DNA of 64,000 nucleotides from Pascua guehoae (Eukaryota > Basidiomycota > Tremellomycetes > Trichosporonales > Trichosporonaceae), in the NCBI GenBank assembly GCA_001600415.1, contig BCJX01000003.1, forward strand, positions 558,560-622,559, written 5' to 3'. Made by a program: the position numbers and the translations under genes. Position 1 is the first letter of the stretch. Each line of letters opens with the position of its first letter. The notes under the pieces are model-generated. The model had not been told where the DNA came from. It did no database searches and was given only the letters and a program-made list of their open reading frames with translations. Positions 1 through 11,475 of this stretch are shown in pieces.

Positions 1-60
1 TTCACCCCTCTCAAATCTGCGCTCCTCGTCTCAACACGCAGCCATCATCGGCTGCACAAC

Positions 61-3000
61 ATGTCGCACTACCCCCACTCGACACTCGCAACCTCGCTCT
101 CATCGTCTCCCTATGGTGAGTTGGATCGCACATCTTTCCTCGCGGCCGGACCCTTCAGTAGAAGCAACGACTGCGGGCTCCCATCGCTAGGACCAACTGT
201 GCAATTGCCAGCGCCCATATCGAGTGTCTCGCTCGGGAAACCAGCTCCATGCTTCCCCGGGTTCCATCAGAGATGGGCTCGAAAGTTGTGGCAAACATCT
301 GCAAGCGAGATGCTCGCACCGTGGCTTTGAAAACATTCGACCCCCAACATCGTGTGACCACCTCGCTTGATCAAAACTAACATTGCAGCGGTGCACAACA
401 ACCTCGAGGCGCTGATCCAGCGCTCGCGCGCGGCGGTAGGCAGCCCCAGTTCGCACGCCCCCGTCGTAGGCGCCCATTCGCGGGGGCACGGCACGCGGTC
501 GTCGCTTCCTTCGCTGCCGTCGTGGCCGCACTACCTGCAGCATGCCCCGCGTCCGTCTCTCCCGACGGTATATGATGCCGGGTCGTCTGCTGCGGGGGTC
601 AAAGTACCTAGCGACGTGTGTAGCACGTCTCCCCGTGGCACGTCTCCCAACCGTCCAGACCTGCCGCACGCCTCGAGCTCGTCATCGGTCATCATGGCCG
701 AGCACGACGATGCGCTGTTCCCGCAGGATCTCGAGCTGTCCCGCCCCCGGCGCCGGCATGACAGCGTGAATGTCGCCTCGGTCGCCCGCGAGCGGGAGCG
801 CACCGGGGGCCGCGGCAGAGGCCGCGACGATGACCATGACCGTGTTACCGAGCCGTACCAGTACCCCTCCCGTGGAGACGACCGCGATTTCGACGACTAC
901 GACACGCGCCCGTCCCGCAGGGCACAGCGCCAGTACAATGCGACGTCGGAGCCCCTGTGTGGGCCCAACACGACCGCCTTCCGTATCGGTGGCAACGGGA
1001 CGACGCCGGCGGGCAACTCGCGCTCGCGGTCGTCGGGACGCACGCCGCCCCGCACCGTCATGCGACCCATGACCCGCGCGCGCCGAGACGCTGCCATGGC
1101 TGCGGGCGCGAGCCTGAGTGCGTTACCCCCAATTGCGAGCGTGGACGACAGCGCATTCTCCACCACGACCGACGGGAGCGGCATCGCCCTGGCCGCAGGG
1201 GACGCCACGCCGAGCACACCCGGGACACCGGCGTCGCCCACGGCGCGCTTTGGTGGCCGCCGCGGACGCTCCAAGGACCGCAGGCCTATTACGCCCGTCG
1301 TCCGCCTCCAAACCCTCCCGGACAGCGACGACGACTCGTCGGCCGCAGACGACGCAGACGTCCGTACCGCCCTCCTCGAGCGGCGGGGCTCACACGGCGT
1401 CTACCTCGAACCCCTCTCGTGCGACCCCGCAGAGGAGCTCGACGCCGCAGACCTCGGCCTCCCGACCGACGCACACGGACACGAGGTCCATTCGTGGAAG
1501 GGCGCACTCCACGCCGAGGTCCCCATTATCGCCTGGTCCACCCTCCCCGTCTTCCTCACCCAGCTCACAGAGTACTCGCTCTCCCTCGTCAGTGTCGTTT
1601 CTATCGGACACATTGGGACTCTGGAACTTGCCGCGTCTTCGTGAGTGACAACCGGGACATGTTTTCTGCGGCTCGGCTAACTCCCAGTCTTGCCAACATG
1701 ACCGCTGCCGTGTCATGCTTTTCCATCATGCAGGGCCTCGCCACTGCACTCGACACTCTCCTGCCGGCCGCATGGACGTCGTCGGACCCCTCGCGCGTTG
1801 GCCTGTGGACGCAGCGCATGTCGGTCGTCATGGCCGTTGCCATGGTGAGTCTGCCTTGTGCTGCGCGTGGTTCCGAGCTCACTCGCAGATCCCAATGTTT
1901 GTCCTCTGGTTCAAAGTCGAGGCCATTCTCATCTCGCTCCGCCAGGAACCAAAGGTCGCTGCCCTCGCGGCAGAGTACCTCAAGTGGTTCTCCATCGGCA
2001 TCCCAGGCTACTCTGGCACCGTCGTGCTGAAAAAGTACCTCCAGAGCCAGAACATTATGGACGTGCCCACCTATGTCCTCTTCACCGTCGCCCCCGTCAA
2101 CCTCTTCTTCAACTGGCTGCTCGTGTGGGGGCCAGCTCCGGTCCGCTTGGGCTTCCGCGGCGGCGCCATTGCCACGGCCATCTCGTACAATCTCACCTTT
2201 GTCCTCCTCCTCGCCTACATTCTCTTTTACGGGCCCCGCGAGGCGTTCCACCCCTTCCGCATCAAGAGCACCTTTTCGCGGCTGGGGACTGTCACCTCGC
2301 TCGGCCTCTCGGGCACCCTCATGGTGAGTTGGGCGTTGCAACTAGAGGTTGAGCCTGGGCTGGTCTGGTCTGTCATATCCAGCCCAGTGGCCCCCTCCTG
2401 TCTCCCATCACGCATAGCTCACACCCCAGATGACGTGCGAATGGTGGGCATGGGAGGTCTGTGCCCTTGCGGCAGCGCTCCTCGGCTCCACCGTCCTTGC
2501 GGCCCAGTCCGTGCTCCTCTCGACCTGCGCGACGCTCTACCAACTCCCGGCCGCACTCGCCATTGCCACCTCGGTCCGTGTCGGCAACCTCCTCGGTGCC
2601 GGACGCGCATGGGAGGCAAAGTGGGCGTCGCGGGCGGGCTTTATCCTCGCCGTCGTGTTTGCTTGTTTCAATAGGTGAGTGTTGGCCCCGGCTGTCATTT
2701 GCGTTGCGCCCAACTACAACCAGACCACAAGTTGGAGCACAAGTTGCCTATGTGTTGTTCCTATCTTTCCGCTTTGAGTAGCGGATTTGAGTAGCGGATA
2801 AACCTTGAGCCCACGATGACCCCCCGACCCCCTTTGCCCCATCCCAGCCGACCCGCTAACCCCAGTGCCATCTGCTTCATCTTCCGCAACAACTGGGGCT
2901 ACCTGTTCAACTCTGACCCCGTGGTCGTGAGCCTGGTGGCGAGCGTGATGCCGTGGATTGGCCTCTTTCAGATTATGGACGGCGTCGCGGGCACGGCCAA

Positions 3001-3502
3001 CGCCGTCCTTCGTGCGCTCGCCATGCACGCCATTGGCGCCTGCGTCAACATTACAAGCTACTACATTCTGGGTATTCCGTTTGGCATGTGGCTGTGTTTC
3101 GGCCGCCTGCACCTCGGCCTCGTGGGCATCTGGCAGGGCCTGGCCGTGGCGCTCTTTTACGGGTCGATCTTTGGCACCACGCTCGTGTGGCGCGCCGACT
3201 GGGAAAAGGGCGTCGAACGTGTGCGCGAGCGTCTCGGCCTGAGCACACTGCCCCCCGACCCCAAGTTTGCCGACGACGACGACGCGAGCGAGTGCCCGTA
3301 CAGCGACGGCGAGGACGGCGGGTTTGGGTACAATACGTTCCCCGCGACGCCAAATGGGAATGCCAAGCCCGACCCGGATGCAAAGGACGCAAACGGCAAC
3401 GGCAACGGCGGCGCGTGTGACGCACCCGACGCACGCACGCCGCAGGCCTCGGACGCGGATACGACGCCGCGCGCCACGGAGCGCACGCGCCTGCTCGCTT
3501 AG
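61..3502 (+). CDS. MATE-family efflux transporter with long disordered N-terminus
   Basis: Multidrug and toxin extrusion (MATE) transporter, expected to export organic cations or small metabolites by cation antiport at the plasma or vacuolar membrane. I read six exons: 61-115, 389-1640, 1688-1844, 1889-2323, 2430-2674 and 2866-3502. They join in frame to about 926 residues. The first ~375 residues are Ser/Arg/Pro-rich and disordered. The MATE domain follows, with family hallmarks such as LAASSLANMTAAVS, GLATALDTLLPAAW and CEWWAWE (the EWWAWE-type motif opens the second half of fungal MATE proteins). The tail is acidic and Asn/Gly-rich. The start is the first ATG after a CT-rich leader; exon 1 is only 55 nt and the first intron 273 nt. 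It resembles fungal Erc1-type proteins; the substrate cannot be read from sequence. Family assignment is firm; the start and first junction are less so. Confidence 0.88.
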
Positions 3503-3891
3503 AGCGGGCCAGCTGAGATCCGAGATCCGAGAGCGGCGAGCAGCGAGCAGCGAGCGAGCTTGCCATGCGAGCTTGCGCGTGAGCCTGGACGCGAACCTCG
3601 TACGCGGACCTCGTACGCAAACCTTCTGAACCTCGCTTGATCGCTTGCCGCTTGGCCTGCTTTGTGTGCAGACCGCGGTCACGCACCCCAAAACCTCCCC
3701 CACTAGACGACACCTCCCTCCACTTCTGCTTCCGCTCCATCCCTCTGCACTTTGCAACTTGTACGCTGGGTCATGCATGTGTTTCTATGTTACAGCGGCA
3801 ACAGCGAGCGCAGCGAGCTGTTGCATGTGGGCTGTTGTATAGTTAGTAGAGAGCGAGAGTAGTAGGAGTGCTGCATGTGCAGTGGTGGTCC
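3503..3891. other. Intergenic region between MATE gene and SDS22
   Basis: I see no gene here. It holds the 3' end of the MATE transcript, short AGC/GAG-rich direct repeats near 3525-3565, and a repeated CCTCGTACGC segment near 3595-3615. The remainder would be the SDS22 promoter. Confidence 0.6.
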
Positions 3892-6800
3892 ATGCCAACG
3901 GGCGTGATTCTGAGTGTGCAAACCGTGGACGCGTGAGAACCCAGTGGAATGCATGGAATGACCGCGTGGCGGAACCCGGAGCCCCAACCACAGCCCACAC
4001 ACAACATGATGACAACTCTCCCAACTCCAACTCCCCCAACTCTCCACCACCCACCCACCCACCCCCCCCCCCCCCCCCCAAAACCCCCCCCCCCCCCCCC
4101 CCCCCCCCCACCCCCCCCACCCCGCCCACCCCCTCTCCGACTCTGAATCCGACAGCGACACGGAACCCACCGCGGCCGCGCCCGCCGACGACTTTCTCAA
4201 AGACTACCCCGCAGACACGGACGAGCTCCACCTCCAGCACCTCCGGCTGCACTCGAGCAGCCTCCCGCCCCTGCGCCTGCCCCGGTTCACCGAGCTGGTG
4301 CGCCTGTGTCTGCGCCAGAACGAGCTCACGAGCCCGCTGCCCGGGGAATGTTTTGTGCTGCCCAAGTTGGACGAGGTGGATCTGTATGATAATCGGTTGG
4401 GGCCGAGGGTGGAGGATGAGGAGGTGCGGGGGATGGCGGGGGTTAGGTGAGTCTTAGTTGGGGGCGGGGGGAAGGGTTGGTGGGTAGGGGAGGGGGGAAG
4501 GGGTGGGGGGAGCAAGGAGGGGAGTTGTTGGGGGAGCAAGGACAGCTATGGGTGAAGAGGAAAGGAGGTTCGCGTCGCTGGCTTTGGAGGGGTGTTGCGC
4601 GCCGCCATCTTGGGACCGCGCGTCGTTGTCGCCGTCGCGTTGTTGTCGTTGTCGTCGTCGCGTTGCCGTCGTTGTCGTCGTCGCGTTGCCGTCGCGTTAC
4701 CGTCGTGTTACCGTCGCGTTACCGTGTCGTCGTCGTCGGAACCCACCCAAGACGGCGGACACACTGCCTATGGAGTGGGCCACTCTAGCCCTCGCCGTGG
4801 CTCCGTCGCGCCGTCGCACCTGCCCGTGCCCGACGTCTTGGCATAGTGCCCGCGTGCAGCCTCGGCGAACCTTGCCCACGCAGCGCGCGAGGGCCATCGG
4901 GCTGCTCGGAGTCTGTTGCTCGTGCGCGTGATCGGCTGCGTCCATGGGCTGCAGCTGCACTGCACCACTTGGCCGCTGCAGTGTCGAACTGTTGCGCCGT
5001 CGCTTCGCATCGCGGTGCGGGTGCTTCGCTCCGCGCGAAGCTGTTCTCGCTCCGCGACCACCCGCGCACGCCCCATCAACCTTCCCGCCCCTCGTACCCG
5101 GACCATGCTGGCTCGGTTGCTCTATACCACTGCCCTCGCTCTCCCACTCCCCGAAGCCGTCACTCGCTCCCTTGCCGCGTACCACACGCGCTCTCTCGCC
5201 CCCCTCCCCGTGCCACTTGCTCCCTCCCCGTGCCACTTGACCCCTCCCCGTGCCACTTGCCCCCTCCCCGTGCCACTTGCCCCCCTCCCCGTGCCACTTG
5301 CCCCCCTCCCCGTGCCACTTGCCCCCTCCCCGTGCCACCGGCTCGCTCGCTCCGCTCGCTCCCCGCTGACCCGCAGCTCACTCGACCTCTCGTTCAACAA
5401 CATCCGGCACATTCCCAACCTCCCGTCGCTGACAAGGGTCAAGGTCCTCTACCTCGTCCAGAACAAGATTACAAAGATTGAAGAAGGGGTGCTCGACTGG
5501 TGCAAGGATACGATTACGAGCATTGAGCTCGGCGGGAACCGGATACGCGTGAGTCGGGCCCGTGGATTCGCCGGTTGGGGTGGTAGGGTTTGGGTAGGGG
5601 ATGCTGGGTTCGAGTGCAGGCTGCACTGCGGAGCTGGTGTGCTGGTGCACAGCTGGTGTTCAGACGGTGTTCAGCTGGTGTTCAGCTACACTTGGATCTG
5701 GGCATGGGGCTGGACGGAGAGAGCTGCGGGGCGACAGCGGCCTCCACGCTCGGAATGGCAGCACGAGTTGCGCGAAAGACTCCAACTGGGGTGTTTGGCC
5801 CGGGCATGGATACTTGGGTGATGACCGTGCGGTTGCGTGTTGCAGCCCTCGTTCTTGGCGGTCGAGAGGGCCGAGCGCAGCATCGTCACCGTGTACGCTG
5901 CCATGGGGCCGGGACTTGACTACTGGTTCTCGCACAGGCCGGCAGCTCCGGGTATCTACATGGCTGGGATATCTAGGTATCTCTCCAATGGCCCCTGATA
6001 CGACTCTTCGCTGCTGTTGTCCATCACTGTTCGTTGCCTGCCATTGCGCATCACTGTTCGTTGCCAGCTGCTGCAAGGTCTACAGCTCCGTCTGCTTCGC
6101 TCCCTCTTCGCCCTTGCTCGGGCACTCTCACAGTGCGCCTTCGGCCATAACACCAACCCGGCTACCGCAGTCCATGGTGCTCTTGCGGCAGCTGCTTTTC
6201 CCAGCTCGTAATCACTTCTGCGTGGACCAACTTGGTCACATTCTCCCAACGCTTCGTGTCTGGGATCACACCCCTGCCTAACCTCCCGCTCGCACCCACT
6301 GACACGCAGGTCATCGAGCACCTCGACAAGCTCGTCCACCTCGACGAGCTGTGGCTAGGCAAGAACAAGATTCGCAGGTTGGAGGTAGGTGTCTTGTCTG
6401 ATACAGCAAATAGCAGTGCCATGTTCTGTGGTGTGACCAGGTTCTGGCGTCTGCTGTGGCGGTTGTCAAGCAGCTGTGACCACTGGACGAGGGGACTGCC
6501 CGACCCGTGTCCAATCTGCACTCGTCCTGCCTGGCGTAGCGACACGCGGACGCCAGTCTGGACCTCCCGGGTGGTTGCTCCTGCTACACTCTACTGCCGC
6601 CACTCTCCAGCGCTCGGCATCGCAGCCCAACTCCCTCCCCACCCCGCCTCACTCTCTACATCTCCCCTTCAGTCAATTCCAAGCTAGCTCCCCCCGAACC
6701 CCAATCCTAACTCACACTCAGAACCTCTCGACATTCACAAACCTCAAGATCCTCTCGATCCAGAGCAACCGCATCACCAAGCTCGAGGGTCTCGAGGACC

Positions 6801-7752
6801 TCGTCAACCTCGAAGAGCTCTACCTGAGCCACAACGGTCTTACAAAGATTGAGGGCCTCGAGAAGAATGTGAGTGGCGTGTGTGTAGCCGCCAGGCTGCT
6901 GCGATGGAGATGGCGGGATAGTGATGGCCGTGCGGGCGAGACTGGCGCACATTGAGTGGGCTGCCCCAGTCGCCAGACGGCGATTACACGGTGTTGGCGC
7001 TGTTGGCGTGGCTGCGGAGCATGGGGCATGAACACTCCCTCATCAACCCTCCATCCCGTCTCCACATCCCAACCATCCCCCCATCCCTCCCCCACCGGCT
7101 CTAACTCCCAGCTCAAACTACGCACCCTCGACGTGGGCAACAATGAAATCTCGGTCATTGAAAACATCTCCCACCTGACCGACCTGGAAGAATTCTGGGC
7201 GTCGTACAACAAGATCACAGACCTCCGCGCCCTCGACTCGCAGCTCGCGTGCCTGCCAAACCTCGAAACCGTCTATCTCGAGGGCAACCCGTGCCAGCTC
7301 AACGACCGGGCCAACTATCGGCGTAAAGTCATGCTTGCGCTCCCGCAGGTCAAGCAGATTGATGCGACGTGAGTGTTGGCGGGGGGGGACGGGAGGTGCG
7401 GGTATGGAAGTGAGGCGGGACGGGGTGAGGCGGAGGAGGGAGCCAAGGTGTGGTGCTGTTGAAAAGAAGGGCGTGGGACGGATGAGCCATAGCTTGCCCT
7501 CCCTATAGCCCTCACTATAGCTCTCACTATAGCCCTCGTGTGAGCCCTCTTGTGAGCCCTCGTGTGAGCCCTCTTGTGAGCCCTCGTGTGAGCCCTCGCT
7601 GTATTGCTTGAGGCGATTCGCTGGCTCCTCGCTGTGGTTGCCCATGGCCCTCGCTACCCCGCCCACTGGACATTGTCCCCGACCACGGTCCCCGCACACC
7701 AACCTCCCCCCGTTTTTGCCACCTGCTAACAAACAGGTTTGTCCAGCGCTAG
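3892..7752 (+). CDS. SDS22: Protein phosphatase 1 regulatory subunit Sds22 (leucine-rich repeats)
   Basis: Leucine-rich-repeat regulator of type-1 protein phosphatase, acting in the nucleus and cytoplasm in PP1 maturation and mitotic exit. Secure exons are 4156-4446, 5377-5548, 6310-6384, 6722-6868, 7112-7368 and 7737-7752. They encode successive 22-residue repeats (LDLSFNNIRHIPNL, LGKNKIRRLE, LSIQSNRITKLEGLEDL, LYLSHNGLTKIEGLE) and the typical end PQVKQIDATFVQR. The 5' end is unresolved. One model starts at ATG 3892 with a 41-nt exon (3892-3932) and a 223-nt intron holding the poly-C tracts, giving ~332 aa, close to the yeast protein. The other starts at ATG 4006 but needs a frame correction inside the poly-C run; the acidic stretch just upstream of 4156 (DSESDSDTEP) is open in the right frame. 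Introns of 930, 761, 337, 243 and 368 nt are far longer than in neighbouring genes. Confidence 0.87.
4059..4130 (+). repeat. Poly-C tracts in SDS22 leader or first intron
   Basis: Runs of about 18 C (4062-4079) and 25 C (4085-4109), then shorter runs, separated only by A residues. The tracts sit just before the first secure SDS22 coding exon. They are prone to length error in sequencing, which is why the start of SDS22 is uncertain. Confidence 0.85.
4618..4740 (+). repeat. CGT-rich trinucleotide-like repeat in SDS22 intron
   Basis: Imperfect alternation of GTCGTCGC, GTTGCC and GTTACC blocks inside the 930-nt SDS22 intron (4447-5376). It has no coding context and looks like a degenerating microsatellite. 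Confidence 0.7.
5200..5338 (+). repeat. 20-21 bp tandem repeat in SDS22 intron
   Basis: About seven head-to-tail copies of a unit close to CCCCTCCCCGTGCCACTTG, ending some 40 bp before the splice acceptor at 5375-5376. Copies differ only in the number of C residues. The pyrimidine-rich units extend the polypyrimidine tract of the intron. Confidence 0.85.
7505..7605 (+). repeat. Short tandem repeat in last SDS22 intron
   Basis: First three copies of a CTATAGCCCTCA-type unit, then about five copies of a 13-bp TGAGCCCTCGTG-type unit, in the intron before the terminal 16-nt exon. Confidence 0.75.
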
Positions 7753-8306
7753 AGACGGACAGTCGCGTAGACGCCCGATTGGCCATGTGTCGTGTGTTTG
7801 ATTGCCTGAACTGCCACGAGTGCCCGCCTCATACACGGGCGGGCGGCTGTGCTACACGGCACAGTATAGAGTCCGACGTTTAGAGATGCAGTGTGTGAGA
7901 TGGCAGTCGGAGATGTGTCAGTCGACCGAGATATGTGATTGGATCTGGGCCGAGATATGTATCTCGAGCTTCGTCCTGGCCGCGTGTTCACCGTGTTCAC
8001 CGTTCACCATCGCGGCCAGAGCTCACCATGCGTCGGTACGTTACGGCGGCTACGGTACGTTGCTATCGCTGCATAGTCTACTGTACACGCTACATGTGGC
8101 TGTCGCCTTTTGGTGGTGTTGCCGTCGTGGGGCACCGTGTACTTCCGTCTGCACCAACTCGCCCTCTTGCCTCCTTGCCTCGTCCCTTCTTTCTCTCCCC
8201 CTCCCTCCACCCTCTCCTCTCCGTTCCCCTTTATCCTGCCCACTCAATGCACAGCCTACGTCCAACTACCCGTCAGCCTTCTCTCTCGACACCAACACTC
8301 GACCCA
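7753..8306. other. Convergent intergenic region, SDS22 and HapX
   Basis: Tail-to-tail spacer of 554 bp between a plus-strand gene and a minus-strand gene. It should carry both 3' UTRs. I see no conserved coding signal; the right half is CT-rich. Confidence 0.6.
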
Positions 8307-10943
8307 CTAGAGCTTGCGCCGCTTATCGTCCGGCTCTGGACCGGGCGTCGCGCTGTCGAGATAGCGCAGGGCGTCGCGGACGGCCGACGTCTCGACGCCC
8401 AAGGGCCGCTTGCCGTTGGCGTTGTGCTCGTGCTTGTGGCGGGTGGAAGTGGACGTGGAAGCCGCGCGCGCGCGGGCGCGCCCGTGGTGGGCGGCGGGCT
8501 TGGGGCTGTGCGTGTGGGAGTGGGGGTGGGGGTGGCTTTGGTCGTGGCTGTGTCGGCGGTCGGATGTTGCGGAAGTAGAAGCGGCAGAGGCCGAAGCGCG
8601 GCGGCCATGCTCGCGCTCCCACTCGTGCTCACTACGTTCACGCTCGCTGCGCTCGCGCTCCTTGTCTGCCGCGACGCGCCCGGCGCTCGGCGGGGGGGAG
8701 AGCTCGACGCGCGGGCCGAGACAGGCGCTGCGACGCGCGACGACGTCGGCGAGGATGGCGAGGGGCGCGTAGCGCGAGTTTGGGTGGGCCTTGAGGGCCT
8801 TCCACGCCTCGTCGGGGCGCATCATTTCGTGCGTGTCGGATGTGTCGCTGCCGGCGCTGCTGGTGTTGGCATTTTGGTTTTGGTTTGTATTCGAGTTGGT
8901 GTGAGTGGCGAGTGTGTTATCAGAGTACTGGTATGTTGGCGAGTAGCTGCTCGTGGGGCCGATGAGGACCTCGCCTGCACATCCCGCCGCGTGCCCGCAC
9001 AGCTCGGGGGCGCCGCAGCACGCCAGCACGAGCGGGGCTTGGAGTTCGGGGCTCGTGGCGCGCGGCGAGGGCACGGGACCCGTCACGAGCGACGCGATCG
9101 AGACGGCGTTGGGAGTCGCGTTGGCGTTCGAGTTGGCATTCGCGTTGCCGCCGCCGCAACCGCCGCCGGCGCAGCCCGAGCAGTTTGCGTGCGGCTTGCC
9201 AAAGAGGTTTCCGCAGAATTCTTGGCCTGGACTTGTCAGCGCAGTTCGGGGTTTAGAGCTCGAGGTGGGGTGGGGAGCGGGGAGAGGCACTGCGGCGAGT
9301 GTCGGCAGCGAGCGTGGTCGACTACTCGTCGACTCTACGCGTCGATCATGCGCGTCACTCGTGCTCGTGCTTGTGCCCATGCTCGTACTCGCGGCATGCT
9401 CATGCTCGTGCTCGTACCCGTACCCGTACCCGTACTGTTACTCACCAAACGAGTCATTCCTGCACGCGTCACAGTTGCTCGGGTCACCGGTACACACTGC
9501 CTCCTTCCTGCTCTGCCCTGCGGGGACATTGTCGAGGGACCACACGCTCTGCTTGGCGGCGGGCCGCTTGCGGAGGCGGAGGGGCATGGCTGGCGCGGCG
9601 ACCGTGGCCGAGGGTGCAGGGGGCGGTGGTGCAGGCGCGAGGGCCGAGGGTGCGAGTGTGAGTGCAATGGGCTGCGGGGCCGAGATGGAAAGCGGGGCGA
9701 GGGTGAGTGTGGACGACGACGACGATGCCGCGGCGCCCGCGCGGCAGGCGCAAAACGACTCGGACGTGCACAGGCCGCAGTCACGGAAGTCGTCGTGGTC
9801 GCGGAAGTCGCGCGGGGGCGAGGGGCTGCGTGAGGGGATGATGGGCTTGATGTCGAGCTCGTCGTCGCGGTTGCCCGGGTGGCACAGACACGATTCGGGT
9901 GCGAGGTCGCACAGGCCGCAGCGGGGCGACGACTCTGGTGCGGCGGCGAGGGTCGAGTCGAGGCGCACGTCGGCCTGCTGGCACGGACAGTCCGGGTCGG
10001 GGTCGGGGCAGATGGGACATGCGACTGTGACTGATGCACTGGCCGTGGTGGTGGTGGTGCGGTGTGTTGTCGAGGTGGTGACGGCGATGCTGCCGCGCGG
10101 GGTGGGTGCGGGGCGCGGGGTGAGCGCGGGGGTGAGGACGGGGGACTGGGCGAGGGCGGCGAGCTCGTACTCTAGGCGCTCGTCGAGGTGGCCGTGGCCA
10201 TGTGTGTGGGGGTGTTGTGTGTGGCGTGCCGTCGTGGGACCCGGTGTGGGCGCGGCGCGTGGTGTGGGGCTCGCGGCGGCGGTGCGGAGTGCGTCGAGCT
10301 GGGCGCGGACGCTGCGGACCGTCTCGTTGAGCTGCCTGCGCTCGCGGTCCCATGCCTCGCGCTCGGCCTTTACACCCGCCAGCGTGGCCTGGAGGGCGGT
10401 GACGTCGTTGCGCATCCGGTCATTGTCCGCCTTGAGGGCGCGAGCGACCTCTTGGAGCCGGACATTGGAGTGGATCTCGTCGGCCTCGTACTTGCGCAGT
10501 CGCTCCTCGAGCGTCTGGATATAGTCTGTGCGCCGCGCGCGGTGGGCGCGCTGGCTTAGGCGGTTCTGGCTCTGCCGGCGGTTTTCCGGCTCGTCGGTCG
10601 ACGCCTTGCGCCCAGGCTTTGCGCGTTCGGGCAGTACCCATTCGCGCGACGGTTTGGCAAACACTTTGCCCGAAGACGACGACGTGTCCTTGCCCGGTAC
10701 GGCCAGGACGGCAAGCGACGCCGGGCGCCGTTGCGGAGGCGGCATGCTGGACCCCGAGGCCGACGTCGACGCCGAAGGGGATGTAGACGACGTAGACGCA
10801 GACGGCGACGGCGACGCCGCTACGGGAGTGGGTGCGGGCGCAGGGGCAGGCTTGGCGGCCGCCTTGGCCGGTCGCGCCCGGACGGCGGGCATTTTTGGCG
10901 CGGCGGAGGCGGTGGGTGGGCGCGGCTGCACGGCCACAGACAT
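8307..10943 (-). CDS. HAPX: HapX-type bZIP iron-responsive transcription factor
   Basis: Nuclear bZIP factor that, with the CCAAT-binding complex, represses iron-consuming pathways and promotes iron uptake during starvation. There are two exons, 10943-9446 and 9226-8307, with a 219-nt intron, giving about 805 residues. Residues ~99-113 form a Hap4-like box (SREWVLPERAKPGRK), the CCAAT-complex contact site. A basic region follows at ~119-138 (NRRQSQNRLSQRAHRARR), then a coiled coil to ~200. Downstream are cysteine-rich regions typical of iron or Fe-S sensing in HapX: CPICPDPDPDCPC, CGLCDLAPESCLC, CGLCTSESFCAC, and one (CTGDPSNCDAC to CAGGGC) split by the intron. The C-terminus carries DALRYLD. 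The start chosen is the ATG before SVAVQPRPP; an in-frame ATG at 11138 is possible. It is divergent from FTR1 across a region with GATA sites, consistent with mutual wiring of iron regulators. Confidence 0.92.
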
Positions 10944-11465
10944 GTCGCGGTAGGGAGCGGCGGCAGCAGCGGCGGCGGCGTCGGTGGTGCGGGGGGGGCG
11001 TGCCAGAGGGGTGTGTGTGTGTGCGATATGCGTGGGGAGGACGACGACAAGAGGAGAAAAGTTGATGTGCAAGGTGGGTTGGATGTCGCTACGAGTGGGA
11101 TCGGTGGTGGGCTGTGTGGTGGTGGGTGGTGGTGGCAAGCGACCTTTCTTGCTTCGGGCGACCGGCCGGACTTTGGCTCGACAAGTCTTGGCTCTGGGCC
11201 GGGGCTGGGCTCGGTGGGGGGGAGACTAACCGACTCGATGCGGTCAATTGCTGACTACGCTGTATCCCAGTGATGCGTGTGGAGCAGAGTAATGTGTCCA
11301 GTGGCGACAAGCGAGTCGTCTTTGCTTTGTGCGATGGGGACAGATGCATGCATACAAGAGCGGGTGGGTGGGTGTGTTGTCAGCTGGGTTCTTGGCGCCA
11401 AAAAGGTGGCCGATGGGGGGGTACGCCAGATGGTCCCGCTTTGTCGGGTTTGGGGGGGCCTGTCT

Positions 11466-11475
11466 AATCTGATAA
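11466..11475 (+). promoter_or_regulatory. GATA site of the siderophore-repressor type
   Basis: AATCTGATAA is a full match to RATCWGATAA, the consensus bound by fungal iron-sensing GATA factors (Urbs1, SreA, Sre, Cir1). It lies about 520 bp upstream of the HapX start codon. In other fungi SreA-type factors repress hapX under iron sufficiency; direct action here is inference. Confidence 0.6.

Noticed and set aside
5604..5620. GGGTTCGAGTGC in an SDS22 intron as a tRNA T-arm
   Set aside because: No matching acceptor or anticodon stem; the B-box consensus GGTTCGANTCC is broken.
5817..5823. GTGATGA, a possible C box of an intronic C/D snoRNA in SDS22
   Set aside because: No CTGA D box at a suitable distance and no flanking terminal stem were found.
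7935..9833. 632-codon open frame on the plus strand across HapX
   Set aside because: It is antisense to the HapX coding exon. The minus-strand reading has the Hap4-like box, bZIP and Cys-rich regions, whereas the plus-strand reading is low-complexity.
10944..11138. Upstream in-frame start for HapX at 11138
   Set aside because: The added segment is low-complexity (Pro/Thr, Ala run) and looks like leader sequence. I preferred the ATG at 10943 but cannot exclude the longer form.
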